DNA of 64,000 bases from Ixodes scapularis (Eukaryota; Arthropoda; Arachnida; Ixodida; Ixodidae), in NCBI RefSeq assembly GCF_016920785.2, contig NW_024609846.1, positions 104,894,831-104,958,830 of the forward strand, given 5' to 3'. Below, in pieces: positions 1 to 13,362 of the stretch; position 1 is the first letter of the stretch; each line of letters starts with the position of its first letter. A program made the translations under genes and the position numbers. Under the pieces are notes generated by a model. The model saw only the letters and a program-made list of their open reading frames with translations, was not told the DNA's origin and did no database searches.

Positions 1-2175
1 GATTGCTGCGTAGGCAGAAGGGGGTCTACCCTTGGCTAATCAGAAGAAAAAAACAACAACAGGAAGTCGACAATATTGGTTGTGGAACTTGAGACTTACG
101 TTGCCCTTAGCTTTTACCATGTTTGGAACCAACTGAGCTAGGGTCACTTTGTCTTCTACTCAGTCCAGCGGACGTCTGTACTTGTATTTATTGTGCTTTA
201 CACCGTGATTATTTATTCGTGTTTCTACGTAACACGTGCGAACACACTGGCACAAACGAGCGAAGTTGTTCATTCCGCCTAGAAGTTACAGCCAATTAAG
301 GTAGACGGCACAAACCGTATAAGCAGTCAACAAATATCACTTAGATTTGAACGCCTTCTTCAAAGACATTCTGACGGGCGAAAGCCAACGAGAGGCCGCC
401 AGACAGAATTCCTGACGACTGACAACTCAAAGAATCGCAGCAACAAAAGAAAACGTATAGTCGAACGGTCATGTCGAGGCTCCTTGGCCAACCGCTTGAC
501 CTGCGGCCCACGATCCAGGCTGCACCAGAGGACATGGCCACCGCCACCCTCCCCGGAAGCCCACGCGGAACTGACTTACGGCCAACTGATGCAAAAAACA
601 CAACCAAAACAACAACCCAAAACCAACAGAAGACGAGCCCAGTTATACACCGGGGGAGGGCGACCCACACGAAACGAACGGTCTCGCAGAGAGTGACGCC
701 AGCCAGCACCCGCTGCAGAGAAGAACCGCCGTTGTTGGGGACGGACCCTCCGGAGCTCGCCAAGTCCTGCAGGAGGGTGTGCCCACGCCCACTGAGGGAC
801 GACGAGAGCGATCGGAAGACGGGCCGCTGTTATTGTACGCACGCCGAGGAAGGAAGCGACGCTGACCTTGAGGGGAGACCAAGTGCACGAGCGGGGGTTG
901 GGCAACGCCGGGACCTCGATAAGCGAGAAGCTCAGACATCTGCTGGTCCAGGAAGGAAGGCAGGCAGCGCATCGGCGTGCCGGTCATGATCGCCTCTTTA
1001 AACTGCTCGTTGCGCGTCATTACGCGCGTGCCGTGATTTCTCTCTTTCCCTCCCCTGTTCCATAAGGACCGTCGGGGCGCACATGGTTCTGCCGTAACTT
1101 GGCGAACGGCGAAGGCTACGGTCCCAGAGAGCCAATCAGCGGGTCGGAGAGACACGTGATTATCTCTGTCCGCAGTGGTGACAGAGATAAGCAACTGGTG
1201 ACAGAGATTGAGAAAATACACTTTTAAATGAATTTTGTGTGACGAGCTAATCTTGCAAGATGGTAACTCTGAGAGGAACAGATTTAAAACAGTACGAGGA
1301 CAGAAAAAAAAAGAAGACAAAGAAGCTGCCCCCCCCCCCTCCCTCTTTTGCATTTTGTTTTGTCTTTTTATCGTTTTAGTTATGTTCTGGGATTACCGCC
1401 ATGTTGAATTACACAAACTCACCTGCACCGTAAGCTTTTTGTTTTTTGGCTAATATTTTTGGGAGGGCAATGCTGCGTCTGGCACAGACAAAAGAGGGTA
1501 CCGAGTAAGTCTTCCCGATTTCTCCAACTGCTTGGGTTACGCTCTCGCTCCTGTATGCCTTTGGTAAAGCCTGTCACGTGCTTCATATCCATCGCTCTGA
1601 TTGACTCGAGGAGACTGTAGCGTCGCTCGTTGCCAAGTTACGGCGAAGCGAAGGTCAGAGGTGGCGATGGTGGTGTACTTGCCGTGTTGATATTAGCGCC
1701 TCGCCAAGGCAAAGCTCGAGGCGCTTAATTAAATCTGGAGAGGGAGCGACTCGGTAATAGCACGTTTCTTCGCCACGTCCTTCGTCCGCGAGGGGGTATA
1801 GCTGCGTCCCCGATCGGCCGGCCGCGGCACAAAGGCGCCGGGTGCGCTGTCGTTTTCGTTTCGCTTCGTTTGGATATGAATATGAAGAAGCGTATGCACG
1901 CGACGGCTTCACGAAGATGGCTCGCCAATAATACTGTGGGCCACGACGCGAGGAGACTTACAAGTAGCCGACAATATCCGCACCACGATCGAGTTCTCTC
2001 GCTTTTCTTTCTTCTTTCCGGAGACCATTCGCTGCGATCACCTTCCATCTGTTTGGCCTACTCTGGCTGCGAACGCTTTTCGGCCTTTCGCTAATTCTAG
2101 CTTTTACTACTCAACGTTCCAGGTGTCAACGAATACAAAATCCCTGGGGCAATTCTGCCTATAGTCATTGCCAGT

Positions 2176-2285
2176 TTAAGAAATGCGGGGCGTCATGAGT
2201 CCCGAGTATTTCATCACCGCTCCGCAGCCAATCAGGTTGCGGCATTGGCCAATACGAAATCCGAGGAACCAATCGCGAAGCGTGA
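2176..2285 (-). repeat. Dispersed repeat family A, copy 1 (CCAAT-rich)
   Basis: Read on the minus strand this shows the family order. First comes a GATTGGTTCC box, then TTGGCCAATGCCGCAA, then CTGATTGGCTGCGGAGCG, then a GATGA/ATACTCGGGA segment, then GCATTTCTTAA. Seven other copies in the window share this order. No terminal repeat or target duplication was defined. Confidence 0.65.
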
Positions 2286-5200
2286 ACTTAACAAGCGCGC
2301 CCTGCGTCTGTTAAGCTGCCCGTGAGCCCGATAGCACGCGCAACTGCTTGCGTCTCGGGGTACACACACACTTACCCGCATCAGCGTGGTTGCAATTTAT
2401 AAAGAACTCTTTGGGTGCGAGGTCGTACGCAGTCACCATTGAGACTCCACAAAGATTAAGGAAGCGCCACCATGCCTCTCGGTGGAGTTCGGGTGAATGG
2501 CAGGTGACATGCATTATTCAACGAGCCCGTTTCGAGAGAAAGCTCATCTCGTCTTCGAAGCCATTTTTTTTTTTTTTTAATGACGTCAAGATAAAGTTTT
2601 CACCGTCCAAACTTGTCCTTCTCATCGGCATCTGTGCGACAGGTACCTAATATAGTGGCTCACCGAACGAGGAGTGAAGACGCAATCAACCTCGGAACCC
2701 GAAGCCAAGTTATACGGTCAACCCCGTTCCCGCCGACGTCTTCGTGTGTACGGTCTTCAGGACGCGTTAGTCATCGGGCAGGGCCCCGAGATTGGGCTTC
2801 GCTGGGCTGGACCCCTCGCTTCTCTGCAAGTCTGATCTTCGACGAGTTAACCGCACGCGTCCCCGAACCACGCCGTACACCCTCAACTCCGAATCAGCGG
2901 GCATATGGTAATGAACCGTGATGCACGGCGTCGAGCGCCACTCCTTCGCGTTCCCCTGGAAGTCGGCGACAGCGATTGGCCAAAGAAGCTTCGTCCTCCG
3001 ACGCCAGCATGCCCCCGCCGCGACACGACGACGAGGAGACGAGCGAGCTCGTGCTTCAGGCGGAAAGAGTTCAAGGACTGTCCTGGGCGAGGCACTGGAA
3101 ACATGCCGCGACGACACTCTTCTAGGGCGCGGTCGCTGCAGTCTCTCCGGTCATGCGCCGCTGTTCGGATCGTGATGCGTGCTCTGCACATGTGCGGCGC
3201 GCTCTTGCGGGCTTTATTGTGCGTGTGCGTTTTTACATTGAAAGAAAACTCTAGCTTTCGTGGAAGGGAGCAGGGGCCATTTGGGCGAGTGTGTGGTTTG
3301 AGGAGGCCGAGAACAAAAGTTGAGAGGACGCCGCTCCAGGGACGCGCCTCTGGAAATTGGTCCCTACGAACGGCGCGGGTGGCCCGAGGATTTGTCCCGT
3401 GCAGGCTTAGGTTTCACACACCTGACCACTAGCTGGATTCGATTCTGAAATGCACACACAGAAAGGAACTTTGCTGCCTTTCTCATTTTGGTGCTAATAT
3501 CACCTCCCGATTTGTTTTTTAGATTTTTTTGGGAGGTTGTTTTTAAAAGTCCGCAGACCTCCAAACATGCCTGGCGGCTTTACATTCGCAGAGTGTCTCT
3601 GGGCGTTTCTATGTAACGTTTTCATCAGAGCCGTAGACTGTTCGGTATGCCATATAAGTTATAACTTATAAGTTATAACGCACCAGAGGCTCAATTATGG
3701 ATACCACAAGGCTGCTTGACTTTCAGCCAACTTTACTTGTGCCTTGTATACTGGCATAACTTTGTGCGTAACCGGGGCCTAAACTGCATGCAGTCGACAC
3801 CGGATTAATTTCTGAAAGCGGGCCGTATCGTATGTCCCTGATAATTTGCGCACTCTCTTACGCGAAAGGACCGCACATGGACGTCCCGCAAAGTACACGC
3901 ATAGCCAAGGCCCAACTGCCATCTGCAACGTGATACTGACTGAACAGGAAGTGTCACATGCATAGAGCGCAGTTTCAGTAGAAAATCACTGTCTAAACCT
4001 CGTCATTCGAGACTGTCACTTTGTAGATCGCATGATCGTAGCGTCGCGCATCTACTTCCCCGCAAATGCGCGTGCTCTGCCGGAAAGCAGACGGGCGCTC
4101 CCGCGATGCGATAGCGCTCCGAGACTCCGAGTACGGTAAACGAACGAGACGTTTTCCTTCTCTTCTCTTGGTGTTACCTTTCCTATTCCCCTGTCTCGGG
4201 TTGCTTCAAAATGTTTACAGCTACGAACTTGAGTTTCCCGCGCACCTCTTATCAGTGAAACTTTGTAATAGGTAATTCCTAAGAAATAGACTATCCGCAT
4301 TTTTAGCTTCGTTTCAAGACGCGGATAGGTCGATATATTTTTATTCTGTCTCGTCCGTGTGCGGCTGCTCACTGCGACTCCATGTAATATTACGTCTAAA
4401 ATATACTGGCTCGCATGGGCGAAGATCGATCCGTTGTCACTCGTAACATTTCAGCATCCATGCTTACGCTGCCCTTCCCGTCGCGGAAGCCAGGAGAGCG
4501 ATCGTGCCACTTTTGTCACCTGTACTTGAAGAGAGAAAGTTACGTTAATATCAGGCCAATGGAAGAATGCGCCAGAAGCTCCTTCCACAATCTCATTATA
4601 GCCGGCCCTTCGCGATGAGCAACTAGTCCTCTACTGAGGCGCACGTCCCGCCGATGTCATGTAACTCCTCACGACCACTGCCTTTCCTGGTTGGTCTGCG
4701 GAGCGATTCGACGCCGTGGCTGGTACGTGATGGCGTTTATCAGGAGCACTCTTAACTCGTCTCTAGCGAACGTCGTCGAAGCGCTAAAGCGGTGCCGAGG
4801 ATCTCGCCAAGCAGCCGGAGTTGCAAACGGCACGCGGAAGGAGAAGATAAGAGCAGGAGGAGAAAACAGATTAACCGAGGCAACCTCCCTCGGTTGGCTT
4901 AATTCTCTAAGTTGGAAGTAGTATACTGCGCTACGTGCTTGGCAGGTTCGTCATTACCCCGTGGGACGTAGATCAGTTGGCTTATGATCTGAGGCAGTAA
5001 AACCGGGCTTCGAGGCAACAAAGGAGAGAACAGCGGCGGCGCTGCCAGCGGACAACTCCGTTTTCTTCGTTGCGTGCTTCAGGCAGTGCCAACGATGATT
5101 GGTTCGCTCGCTGACTCCAGGTGCTCGAAAACCGTAATCTCCCAGTGCTCGCGATTTGCCCCATAGGCTAATAGCTTACTCATCTAATAGTCTAATATCT

Positions 5201-5353
5201 TATAACTAATAGCAATAGTTTATAGTCTGTTGCAACGTAAGATCTATAGGGAAGCTTCCACCCACGCAGAAGGGGGTTGACGTGCCAGTGGACCTGTTTT
5301 GTTGCTCAGTGACAGGTGTTGAATACCATCGATCTGGCAATTGATAGGTTGCA

Positions 5354-5455
5354 TAATGTGATTCGTCCTTCGGCGACCTTATTGGTTGATGCCGCAATCT
5401 GATTGGCTGCGGAGAGATAATGAGATGCTCGGGCCACGCACTATGCTTCTTAGGC
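5354..5455 (+). repeat. Dispersed repeat family A, copy 2
   Basis: This copy contains TGATTCGTCC, TTATTGGTTGATGCCGCAA, CTGATTGGCTGCGGAGAG, ATAATGAGATGCTCGGG and GCTTCTTAGGCTC in the family order. It lies just downstream of the last visible exon of the EGF gene, about 200 bp into the next intron. Confidence 0.65.
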
Positions 5456-5649
5456 TCTCAGTGACGCTAGATTAGAAACGTATGTTTCGCGGTCAGCCAA
5501 TTTGTGACACCAGAACAAAGAGTGTGCTTTCATTGAGTTGAGCGTTTCTCTCCTGGAATTTCGGGGCAGAGACTCTCGTGCGGATCTTATGTTTGAATGG
5601 AGTGCGCGAGTCGAGACAAACGGTAACACCGGGCTTTCGGCGCACTCAC

Positions 5650-5766
5650 CGTGGCAGTCGAAGCCGTCGCCCTCGTAGCCCGGGAAGCAGGAGCAGTAGA
5701 AGCTGCCCATGGTGTTCGTGCAGTGGGCGAACACGTCGCACGGTCGGTACTTGCACTCGTTCTCGT
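5650..5766 (-). CDS. Internal exon: calcium-binding EGF module of the same glycoprotein
   Basis: Exon of 117 nt, phase 1 at both ends. A strong polypyrimidine tract and TTCCAG acceptor lie at 5767 upward, and a GTGAGT donor lies just below 5650. After joining, the peptide starts DENECKYRPCDVFAHC and continues through GSFYCSCFPGYEGDGF. It has all six EGF cysteines. It also has the N-terminal DxNEC calcium ligand motif and the CxNxxxxFYCxC pattern that carries Asp/Asn beta-hydroxylation in cbEGF domains. Tandem cbEGFs stiffen extracellular proteins when calcium is bound. The last codon is split with a G left over, as expected if another D/E-initial cbEGF exon follows. No such exon was found between this one and base 1, so the gene continues beyond the window on the left. 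Family placement (dumpy- or fibrillin-like) is inferred; the domain itself is certain. Confidence 0.9.
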
Positions 5767-6759
5767 CTGGAACAAAAAGGAAGAAAAAAAAAAAGAAGCA
5801 TGAGAGGTGTATGCGAGTTGGGTAGCGAAGAAAGGACGCCATTGCAGAGAGACTCATGCAGCATAAAAAGAATGTCCATGCCCTCTCTTGATTTTGGAGT
5901 ACACGAAGGGTTGATTACTGTTACCGATGGAGCGATCTCGGCGAATGACTGGGCCAATAGTAGAAAGAGAAGTGTTATTTAAGGAAATAAATTCCGGGAA
6001 TTGAAACTGATCATACTGCGAACACGTGGAGCACAAAATGTGCCCAGCTTACGGTTGGCGCTCGATCTTGGCGTTTCACGTCAAGGTCAAATCTAGACGT
6101 GAAGCTCCAAGCTGTGATTTATGCACTATCAGATCACCAACTAGATCCCAGGTCGTCATTCCTTGAGCTCCTTCCCTGAATGGCTGGGATCGGCACTGCA
6201 GGTGCCATACGAGAAAGTTGACGAAAGGGCATTTTTAAGGTGGTACAGTCAGCGCTCTAATTGCATTTGAGCATTGATCAATATAGCAAGCCGCAAGCCT
6301 TACCCTTGGCAGACGACCAGTGAAAAAAAAGAAGAAAAGAAGCGTAATGATTAATCCGTTGTTCATGGCAGTCACCTCAGGAACATTCTTTTTTCTTTTC
6401 TTTTAACAGGAATGGAATTATGAGGAAATGTCATATTTTTCAATCTTTTAATTATAAGGTTATGTCGGATAAAAGTTGTATAGTTATATCCAATCTTTAA
6501 AGTCTGAGCAAAAAAAAAAAAAAATTGACTTTCGCTGAAACAGACAAAATACGGGGTTTTCGAGGATACAGAGAGAGAGGTTACTTCTGTTTCGGTTCAG
6601 AAATATGATGCACTTTCTGAACCGAAACGGACGTAAGTTCCTCTCTGTCTTGTTCTTCATCGGGCTTCTTCCTTCGATCGCAGCCCTGGAACGAGCTTCC
6701 TGTGGAGCAGAAAAGTACATACTGCGCGAGCAAGTATTTTTTTCGGGCGCACAGCTTAC
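5767..6759 (-). other. Intron between the EGF and calcium-binding EGF exons
   Basis: This 993-bp intron begins with GTAAGC (minus strand, at 6759) and ends with a long C/T tract and TTCCAG at 5767. It is phase 1. Apart from A/T-rich homopolymers (for example the A run near 6511-6524) nothing further was recognised. Confidence 0.8.
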
Positions 6760-6861
6760 CGGGCATCTCGCATCCTTTGCCCCCGTAGCCGTCGTTGCAG
6801 TAGCACAGGTTGTCCAGGCAGGCGCCGTTGCCGCACCGGGGCATCTTCGGGTGGCAGTGGT
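6760..6861 (-). CDS. Internal exon: EGF-like module of the same glycoprotein
   Basis: Exon of 102 nt with phase 1 at both ends. It is bounded by an acceptor ending TGTTGCAG and a GTAAGC donor. It encodes about 34 residues, including CGNGACLDNLCYCNDGYGG. The six cysteines have spacings of 6, 4, 4, 1 and 8 residues, a complete EGF fold with disulfides 1-3, 2-4 and 5-6 expected. There is no calcium-binding DxNEC start, so this is an ordinary EGF module. Symmetrical 1-1 exons encoding single EGF modules are typical of genes built by exon shuffling. The preceding exon lies 9.8 kb away and the next lies 993 bp further on, both joining in frame. The module is expected to be extracellular, as a spacer or interaction module. 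Confidence 0.88.
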
Positions 6862-8378
6862 CTGCAACAGAGGTCACGGTCGGGATCAGCGGGGAGGCCG
6901 TTCAACCGACCGCTGTGCACCCCCGGCGCGGATTACGACGCTTCCCCCTCTCGCCCGATGTTTAACGACTGCCCGCTGGCCTGTAACGACCGTTAGGAAC
7001 AAGCCGAATGCACGTGTTACGTGCGCCGAAACACCGTTAATACGGGAGCCCGTTAAAAAGGCATCACTCGTTCTGCCGGGAAGCGCATCCTTGGAATGGT
7101 ATACTGTCGGCGGCTCGAAGAGTATTTAAAACGCGGGGTCAGAGGATTTACGACACTTGCTTCCACGCAGGACCACCTGAAAACGCTTTAAAATTCGAAG
7201 AGATTGGTGGAAAATAGATTGCCTTGCCTTCTTTTCAAAACTTTATCTTTTATTTTTTCTGTGTGTGTTTTGGGACAGCTGTCAATGTGAATACAACAAT
7301 ACGACAGTAGCTGTTTCTTGGTAAAAACACAAAACAGTTTTTTTTTTATCGCACATTGCGGAGTGCAGGCTGTGCGGGCGCGTGTGCGAACATGCCTCGA
7401 AGTGAGTCTGCTGCGTAGGCTAAACTAAAATCCTCTTTTATCTTGTGGGTCACCATATCCCATGTAGCCCGACCGTTACCTCGTGTTTCTCAATACCCGC
7501 ATTTTCCGGTTTAAGTTTTCAGTCACTGACGTTCGCTTTTGACCTCCTTTGGACAGTTTCTTTCTTTTTCTTTTTTATGTCACTACAAATGAAGTTTGAG
7601 CGCTGTTGTCGATAGTTAGGTCAAAGTATCCATCATCATCAGCTAGTTTTAAGACAACTGTATTCCACCAACTTTCCGACGTCGTGTGCGGCGTCCCGAA
7701 CGAAACAAAGACGCCAAACACGGACAGCCTAACCGGCAGCATATCCGATCTATAAAACAAAAAGACAAGTGAGACATGAGCTCCATCAAACCGAGCGCCG
7801 CTCACAAATTCATAGCACTGCAGCGCACGAGGCAGTGCCGTAAATGAAGCGGCGTTTATTTTTTTTATATCCGCGCCTTCCCACCTTGCAGCTCGTAACG
7901 GCGTCGTCCAGTTCACGTCCCACGCGGGTGTAGGCACTTAGTCAGCCGTCCACTTCCGTCAGGCCGCGTAAAAGGAGCAACGGGATGAACGATGGCGGGC
8001 CCCCTTATCTATAAGCGAGCTGTATTATCGGCCGCTCTCGGTGCTCTGCCCCTTTCGCATAGACGTATACGCAAGGTCGCGGCCTCTGGGCGCCGCCATC
8101 TTGCTTCTGGCTTATGTGCAGATCGTCCGATAATCGGGCCTTGCTAAGGCGTGCCCATGGTTGCCAGACCAACGCCCAATCAAAGCGGTTTCTATCCACG
8201 GTGGCCAGACTAGCATTCTGAGCATTGCTGCTTTTAAACGTCCGAAGCAGACAAGCATACTTGGCGCGGATTAGGGCAGATTTACTGTCCGTGGTTGGTT
8301 TAGTCGGCGGTAGTGAGCGCAAAAAGGCGATGAGCGCGGTGATTGGCGTTGCTTGATTTGCTCTATCGGATAGTATGC

Positions 8379-8594
8379 GGAGCGCTAGTTCGTCTGCTTA
8401 TTTTGCAGGGGCTGCGTCGACGTCAGAACAATGTAGAGTTCTGATTGGCTCTGATTGAAGGATAGTGGGTAGACCTCAAGGCAGCCTGCTTTGAGCTTTG
8501 CCCACTATCCTTCAATCAGAGCCAATCAGAGCTCGGCGTCGTTCTGACGTCACCGCAACCCCCGTAAAAGAAGCAGACGACTTGCTCTCCCCGC
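8379..8594. mobile_element. Foldback (hairpin) element, member of the GATTAGTGGG group (family D)
   Basis: A long inverted repeat with arms of about 90-100 bp and almost no loop. The left arm reads TCGTCTGCTTATTTTGC, then GACGTCAGAAC, then CTGATTGGCTCTGATTGAAG and GATAGTGGGTAGACC. The right arm is its reverse complement with scattered mismatches. The subterminal stretch around AGTGGGTAGACC...AGCCTGCTTT resembles AGTGGGTAAACC...AGCTGCCTTT of the 14.8-kb and 62.0-kb elements. No ORF; a non-autonomous element is inferred. Confidence 0.7.
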
Positions 8595-9539
8595 GGTCAG
8601 AATGAAATGGAGTATAGCTTTTGAAGCGTGACTAAATGCAGGCATCTATACACGCACACCGTCTTCCCGTTAGGCGGCGAGTGAGAATCAACCCTTCTGG
8701 CGCGTCCCCTTATCTTGATGAGGAGTCACCTGTTCGATCTCGGAGGGCCGTGCTGCGAGCGCGGCCAGATTCCGATCACGCGAGCGCGGACGCGGAGGCC
8801 ACGTCGGGGCGCATCTCGCTTTCCGCACAGGCTGTGCGCGTATGCACGCCGCAGCCCGAGGAGAGAGAGACCGAGCTGTGGCGTTCTTCCTAACGATGAG
8901 TGTTTGTGTGTGTGTGTATACACACACTCGAGGCCGGCCAATTATTTTGGTCAGGGGCAGGCCGGCTTGCCGACTTTGGAAGAACGGCGCGGGCCGATCT
9001 CGTAAGACAAAGGCGTTCGCCGATGCCCTCGCGAGTACAACGCGAGTTTCCTTCCGCATAGAGTTGAAGAGCGCATTCCGAGCCCCTCATCAATGCCGAT
9101 GTTGTCAGGTCGACTGGCCGTTTCCACACGACTCGTGATCGTCGAGCGCCTTCTTACCGTCTCTCTGTCGTCGACAGCCTTTGAAGGCCGAGGAAACGAA
9201 ATACGGAGGACACGAGACGAATCGTGTCGAGTGATGGCGATCTGAAGCCCGATGTGATGCACCACGTATACTGGTGTGGCGCAGTGGTTTGGAACGCACT
9301 ACCTGCACCGCTAGATTTGTTTTTCTTTTTTACGCTGTATTTGGCGTATCTGTAGAACTGAGAGGGAAGCTCCCCGGCGAACCGAAATTATAGATATATC
9401 TTTTTTTTTCTTGCGTTATTAAAAAAATCCGGGCGATCAAACGAATGAACGTGGGTCGTATGTTAAAAGACGAGGATTCCAAACAGACAAATAGCTCAGA
9501 ATATCGAGGAAACGCCGCTTCACGACCCCTATTCTCTAA

Positions 9540-9950
9540 TGCCCGGTGATGAGTGCACAGCGGACATCGGCGTCCCCCGCGCACACTGGGTGATCCTGGC
9601 CAGCCTCTCCTCTTCGTACGTTCAATAATGGGCGGTAATGGGACTGGAGGGGCGCAGCAGCAGCGGCCGACTCCGACCGGGACAGGGATGGGCGGCCGAG
9701 AAACCAGTTCCCGCGTCGCGAGATTTCCGACAAACACGCGAGCGCGGCCGAGCGTTGCGTGAGTCTTGTCTTGACACGGGTCCGACGCGCTGCTCCTGCT
9801 GCCGGCAGCGCCCCAGTGGACGCCGCTAACTCGCGGCTTCCGGCTTTCGGCGTCGCCGGTGGCATTCTTCGCGCGACCCCACCCTCCCGGCCGTGTGCCC
9901 CTCGGTCGGTGCGAACTAGCGAACAAGTCCCAACGAGCCAACGGTAAACT
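9540..9950. other. GC-rich island inside the long intron
   Basis: GC- and CpG-rich with overlapping ORFs, the longest on the minus strand. A chance RVFVGNL string in that frame resembles an RNA-binding-domain motif, but nothing downstream supports one. It may be an internal promoter or a repeat. Confidence 0.3.
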
Positions 9951-10139
9951 CGCGTCGCCTTTCGGTAAACTGGATTTTGCTCATGGGATGGGAGACGCGA
10001 CGCGTCGTTCCCACTGAGTTGCGTTTGCGGATGGTTTTTGAACGGATAGTAACTAAAAGAGACGAGATTTCAACGGGAGAGAACGTCACAGCAACGAGCT
10101 CCAATTGCAGTGATCTGTGGGTAGACGCGAAGCTAGCTG

Positions 10140-10256
10140 ACTTTAGTTCTACCGACTGCTCCAACGCGTTCGAACGATTAGGAAGAAAAGGGTAGGCAGA
10201 AAGGAGGAATATTGGGCGTAGACGCGCAGACAAGTTTTGCGTCTATACCCACTAAT
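10140..10256. repeat. Possible decayed family D relative
   Basis: The minus strand begins GAATGATTAGTGGGTATAG and contains a short inverted pair (GGGCGTAGACGC/GCGTCTATACCC). It ends near CTAATCGTTCGAACGCG. Only the terminal GATTAGTGGGTA and the CGAACGCG motif match family D, so membership is tentative. Confidence 0.3.
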
Positions 10257-13200
10257 CATTCCAACCGGAGTTCGTTTCTCTGCCGCCCCCCGCCCCCCGC
10301 GCCCTCAAACCTCCTCTTCTCCACCAGTTTCTATTCCTATACATTAGTCGTGCTCGTGCAGTGTAGGACTGCATACCAGAGGGGTCGCGAACCTTCGTCG
10401 AACCTCGAGGATTGGCTGGCTCGGCGATCCTTCGAACCTTCGACACAATTCGATGGAGTACATACAGTACCACGACCGCCAGCCTGGGGTCTTTAGCGCG
10501 AATCGCTCACAAGTGATGCACGACCGCACGTCGGTACGAGGCTCAATTACACTGAAACTGGCTCGGGGTGGATTTTATTAATGCAGTTATTAATTACCAC
10601 TTATTAATGCAGTAAAACCTACTTTGAAAAGCAAAAAAAAAAAAAAAAAATGTGTTTGGGTATTTTTGCACGTTAAGTACCTCGTACATCCGAGCTTTGG
10701 TTTCCTTGCGAACGAAACGAGCCGCATCATTTTTCATCTCGGTACAGCTCATCTTTAATGAGATAATCAATTACTCGTTTTTGACGGGGTATTATAGGCG
10801 TGGGATTAAGCTCGAGGTAAGAAGTCCTCCCGCCCTTCTAGTACGGTTCTTCGAGTGAAAACGTCAAAATAACCGAGCAATCGCTCTACTTTTCATGAAA
10901 GCGAAACTGTTACGTTGAATTGAAGATGACTGAAATTATTTCATACCGACGTAGAATTAATACGCAACACGCTACGATCTCTGTCTCTGCCTCTTTCGCA
11001 TGTCTGGCTCGAAACGCCCGACGACATTCACCCACAAAACAAGAGGTGTGAAAGTAGAAAACCGCATAGGCTTCTCACGACACTGTGGCAAACAAACTCT
11101 GGCGAGCATAAAATAAAACTGGAGAATGCGCTGAACATTTAAGGAATAACTTTCGAAGAAGAAATGCGACAAAAATGTATTTCGTTTGATGCGTCCGTTA
11201 AATCTTTCTGAAAAACGTTAAATGCGTAATTAATACACCTCATACATTTTTTCCGAGATATCTTTATCTTGGAATAATTATCGACCCAAACCACCGATCA
11301 AGTTTCGGACAAGGTAGATAGTACGGAAGAAACTGCTTACGCAAGGCCTCGTTTAATCCTTCAAATAAAGGCTTACAGGGCAAATCTATAGGATACAAAG
11401 GCGGCTTGTGGAGTATAGTTATAATGTGAGGAATACCATTATGTGCGGATTTCTAGAGAAAATGGAGTTACAAACGCATTATACCAACGATACTACCCCC
11501 CCCCCCCCCCCCTCCTATCTTCTATCAGAATGAGCTCCTGTAAAGGTAGCTTGGCCCCGGTGCCTCAGTGCACACGGGAATGATACTTTTACAGGGGGTA
11601 CTAGCCTGGTCGGTACGCAACGGGTCCTGAGGAATAAAAGGTTACGCTTTAAATCGTAATATTTTAACTTAAATGCGTGCTATAAAAGCAACGCTATTAC
11701 AACACTACTTGGGAATATTGCGAGCCTTCCTTATGATCGGCAGAAATGAAGGAAGTCAAGATTTTGAATATTTTATAACACAAAATAATAATAAAAAAAC
11801 AAACAAAAAACACTGCCGGCGGCCCGGGCTTAGGAAAAAAAAAAGGCACCCGTTTCTAAAGGTCTAGTTAGTATTATTTAATACTGTATTATAGCATGGT
11901 TTAATGCTTCCGGAGAGTGTAACTATTAATGCGGTTGTTTGGCTGAAATCATTTTTACAGCGTTTTGCCGCCTTTAATGGTTGCGAGAGGTCGGGCGCAA
12001 GGGGTGACTGCCCCAGAATGTTGGGGATGGCCCCCGCAACCAAAGCCTAAGAAGACTATGGACTAGGCGCCAGAAAGGCAAAGGCAAGAGAAGACACCAG
12101 AACGCGCTTGGGGCCTCTTCTCGTCCTCTGGGCGCACTCAGTTCCAGGAGCCGAAGAGATCGCAAGTACCGAATGGGCGCGTGTCCGACACAAAAGGATT
12201 CAGGATAGCGTCTCATACCCCTGTGTTACGGGTATGCCAAAGGCCCTCAGAATGAACTCTTTGGAAGAAATGGCGAAGCAGCGCACGCCGATGAGCACGC
12301 GCATAACCGAGATCGCGAACCGATTCGCCAATTCTTCAGATGAGTTCGTTTTGAAGGACTTTAACGTGCCCGTGAAAGAGCTATCTGCCAGTCAAAAAGC
12401 CTCTTCTAACCAGCGTTGTACAGAACGGCGTTCCAAGAATGGCGTTCCTGGAACGCGTTCTTTTTAGGAAGAACGAGGGAACGCCGCCGCAAGTATAAAA
12501 TCAATAGCTTTACGAAGAGCAGGATCTCGGTAACTTTTTTCTTACTTATTTTAGGGTTTCTATTGCGGGGTCCTCGTTCGGTAACTGTCGGGTGCAAGGC
12601 AGCTGGTGGACATTGATTTCTTTTTTCAGTGCCCGAGACTGCGGCACAAAAAACAAACATTTTAGTCCACTGAAAAAAACGCAAAAAGCGGAACCGCTCA
12701 AACTCAGCTATTTTTTTTCTTTTTGCTTCCACGAATTCTTACACAACCATAAAGCTAAGGCCGACTACAGACATGACTGAACTTCCACAAAGAGACCTAC
12801 AGTTACAACAAAAACAAGTTACCAGACATCGAACGCATCCTTGTAGCTCGAACATTGGTCAAGATACGAAAAAGTTACATTTATGCCCTCTTCCTTTCTC
12901 CCCCACCTTCAAAATGAACAACGAATCCGACCTTCACAAAGAAGGACTGGTAGTTTTCAAAACTGACCTTCCAAAATCACTACCCTCTTCGCCAGTTGCT
13001 CGTTTTGCGGACAGAAACATCGAGAAGCAACAGTCCTTAAGTTCAAACAAAAACCTTCAATCGAAACGTGGGAGGTTGTTGTAAAACGCTCGTGCAATGT
13101 GGGATAACCATTTAATACAGAATAATAAAATTAGCCGCGCTCCTCTTTCCCGGCCCATGGTACATTTGGCTCGTCAGAATCGCCCACCACAAACAAGAAT

Positions 13201-13362
13201 ATGGTGAAACGTTCAGATCTCAAAGATTTACACAAATGAAACTTTCCTCCCGGTTGTTTTCTTTTCCTCGTGCCCTTCCATTGCGGCATTAAAATGTGTA
13301 TGTCGCCATTTGATGGGATATGTGTAAAACAATCTTCGTTTGAACTTAATAAATATGGTGAT

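Larger units (their letters stand above)
1..5649. other. Intron or downstream non-coding DNA, with one repeat-A pair and GC-rich patch
   Basis: No conserved coding sequence was recognised on either strand. The block should be intron of the minus-strand EGF gene because its last visible exon ends in an open phase-1 donor. It holds two family-A repeats (about 2176-2285 and 5354-5455), a GC/CpG-rich patch at about 2690-3160, a T run at 2563-2578 and an AT palindrome at 3655-3681. There is also a small hairpin at 4872-4894 (AACCGAGG/CCTCGGTT). ORFs in the GC-rich patch overlap in several frames and look spurious. Confidence 0.5.

Noticed and set aside
9277..9320. TGGCGCAGTGG, a good match to a tRNA A-box, possibly a tRNA or tRNA-derived SINE
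   Set aside because: No B-box (GGTTCRA) follows at the right distance and no cloverleaf can be drawn.
9330..9941. 203-codon minus-strand frame with an RVFVGNL string resembling an RNA-recognition RNP2 motif
   Set aside because: No RNP1 motif or domain-length context follows, the frame runs through poly-T and GC-rich sequence, and overlapping frames are equally open.
12108..12467. 119-codon frame, MGPLLVLWAHSVPG at the start
   Set aside because: The hydrophobic start is short, and the remaining sequence matches nothing known to me. It sits inside the long intron on the opposite strand with no splice or poly-A context.
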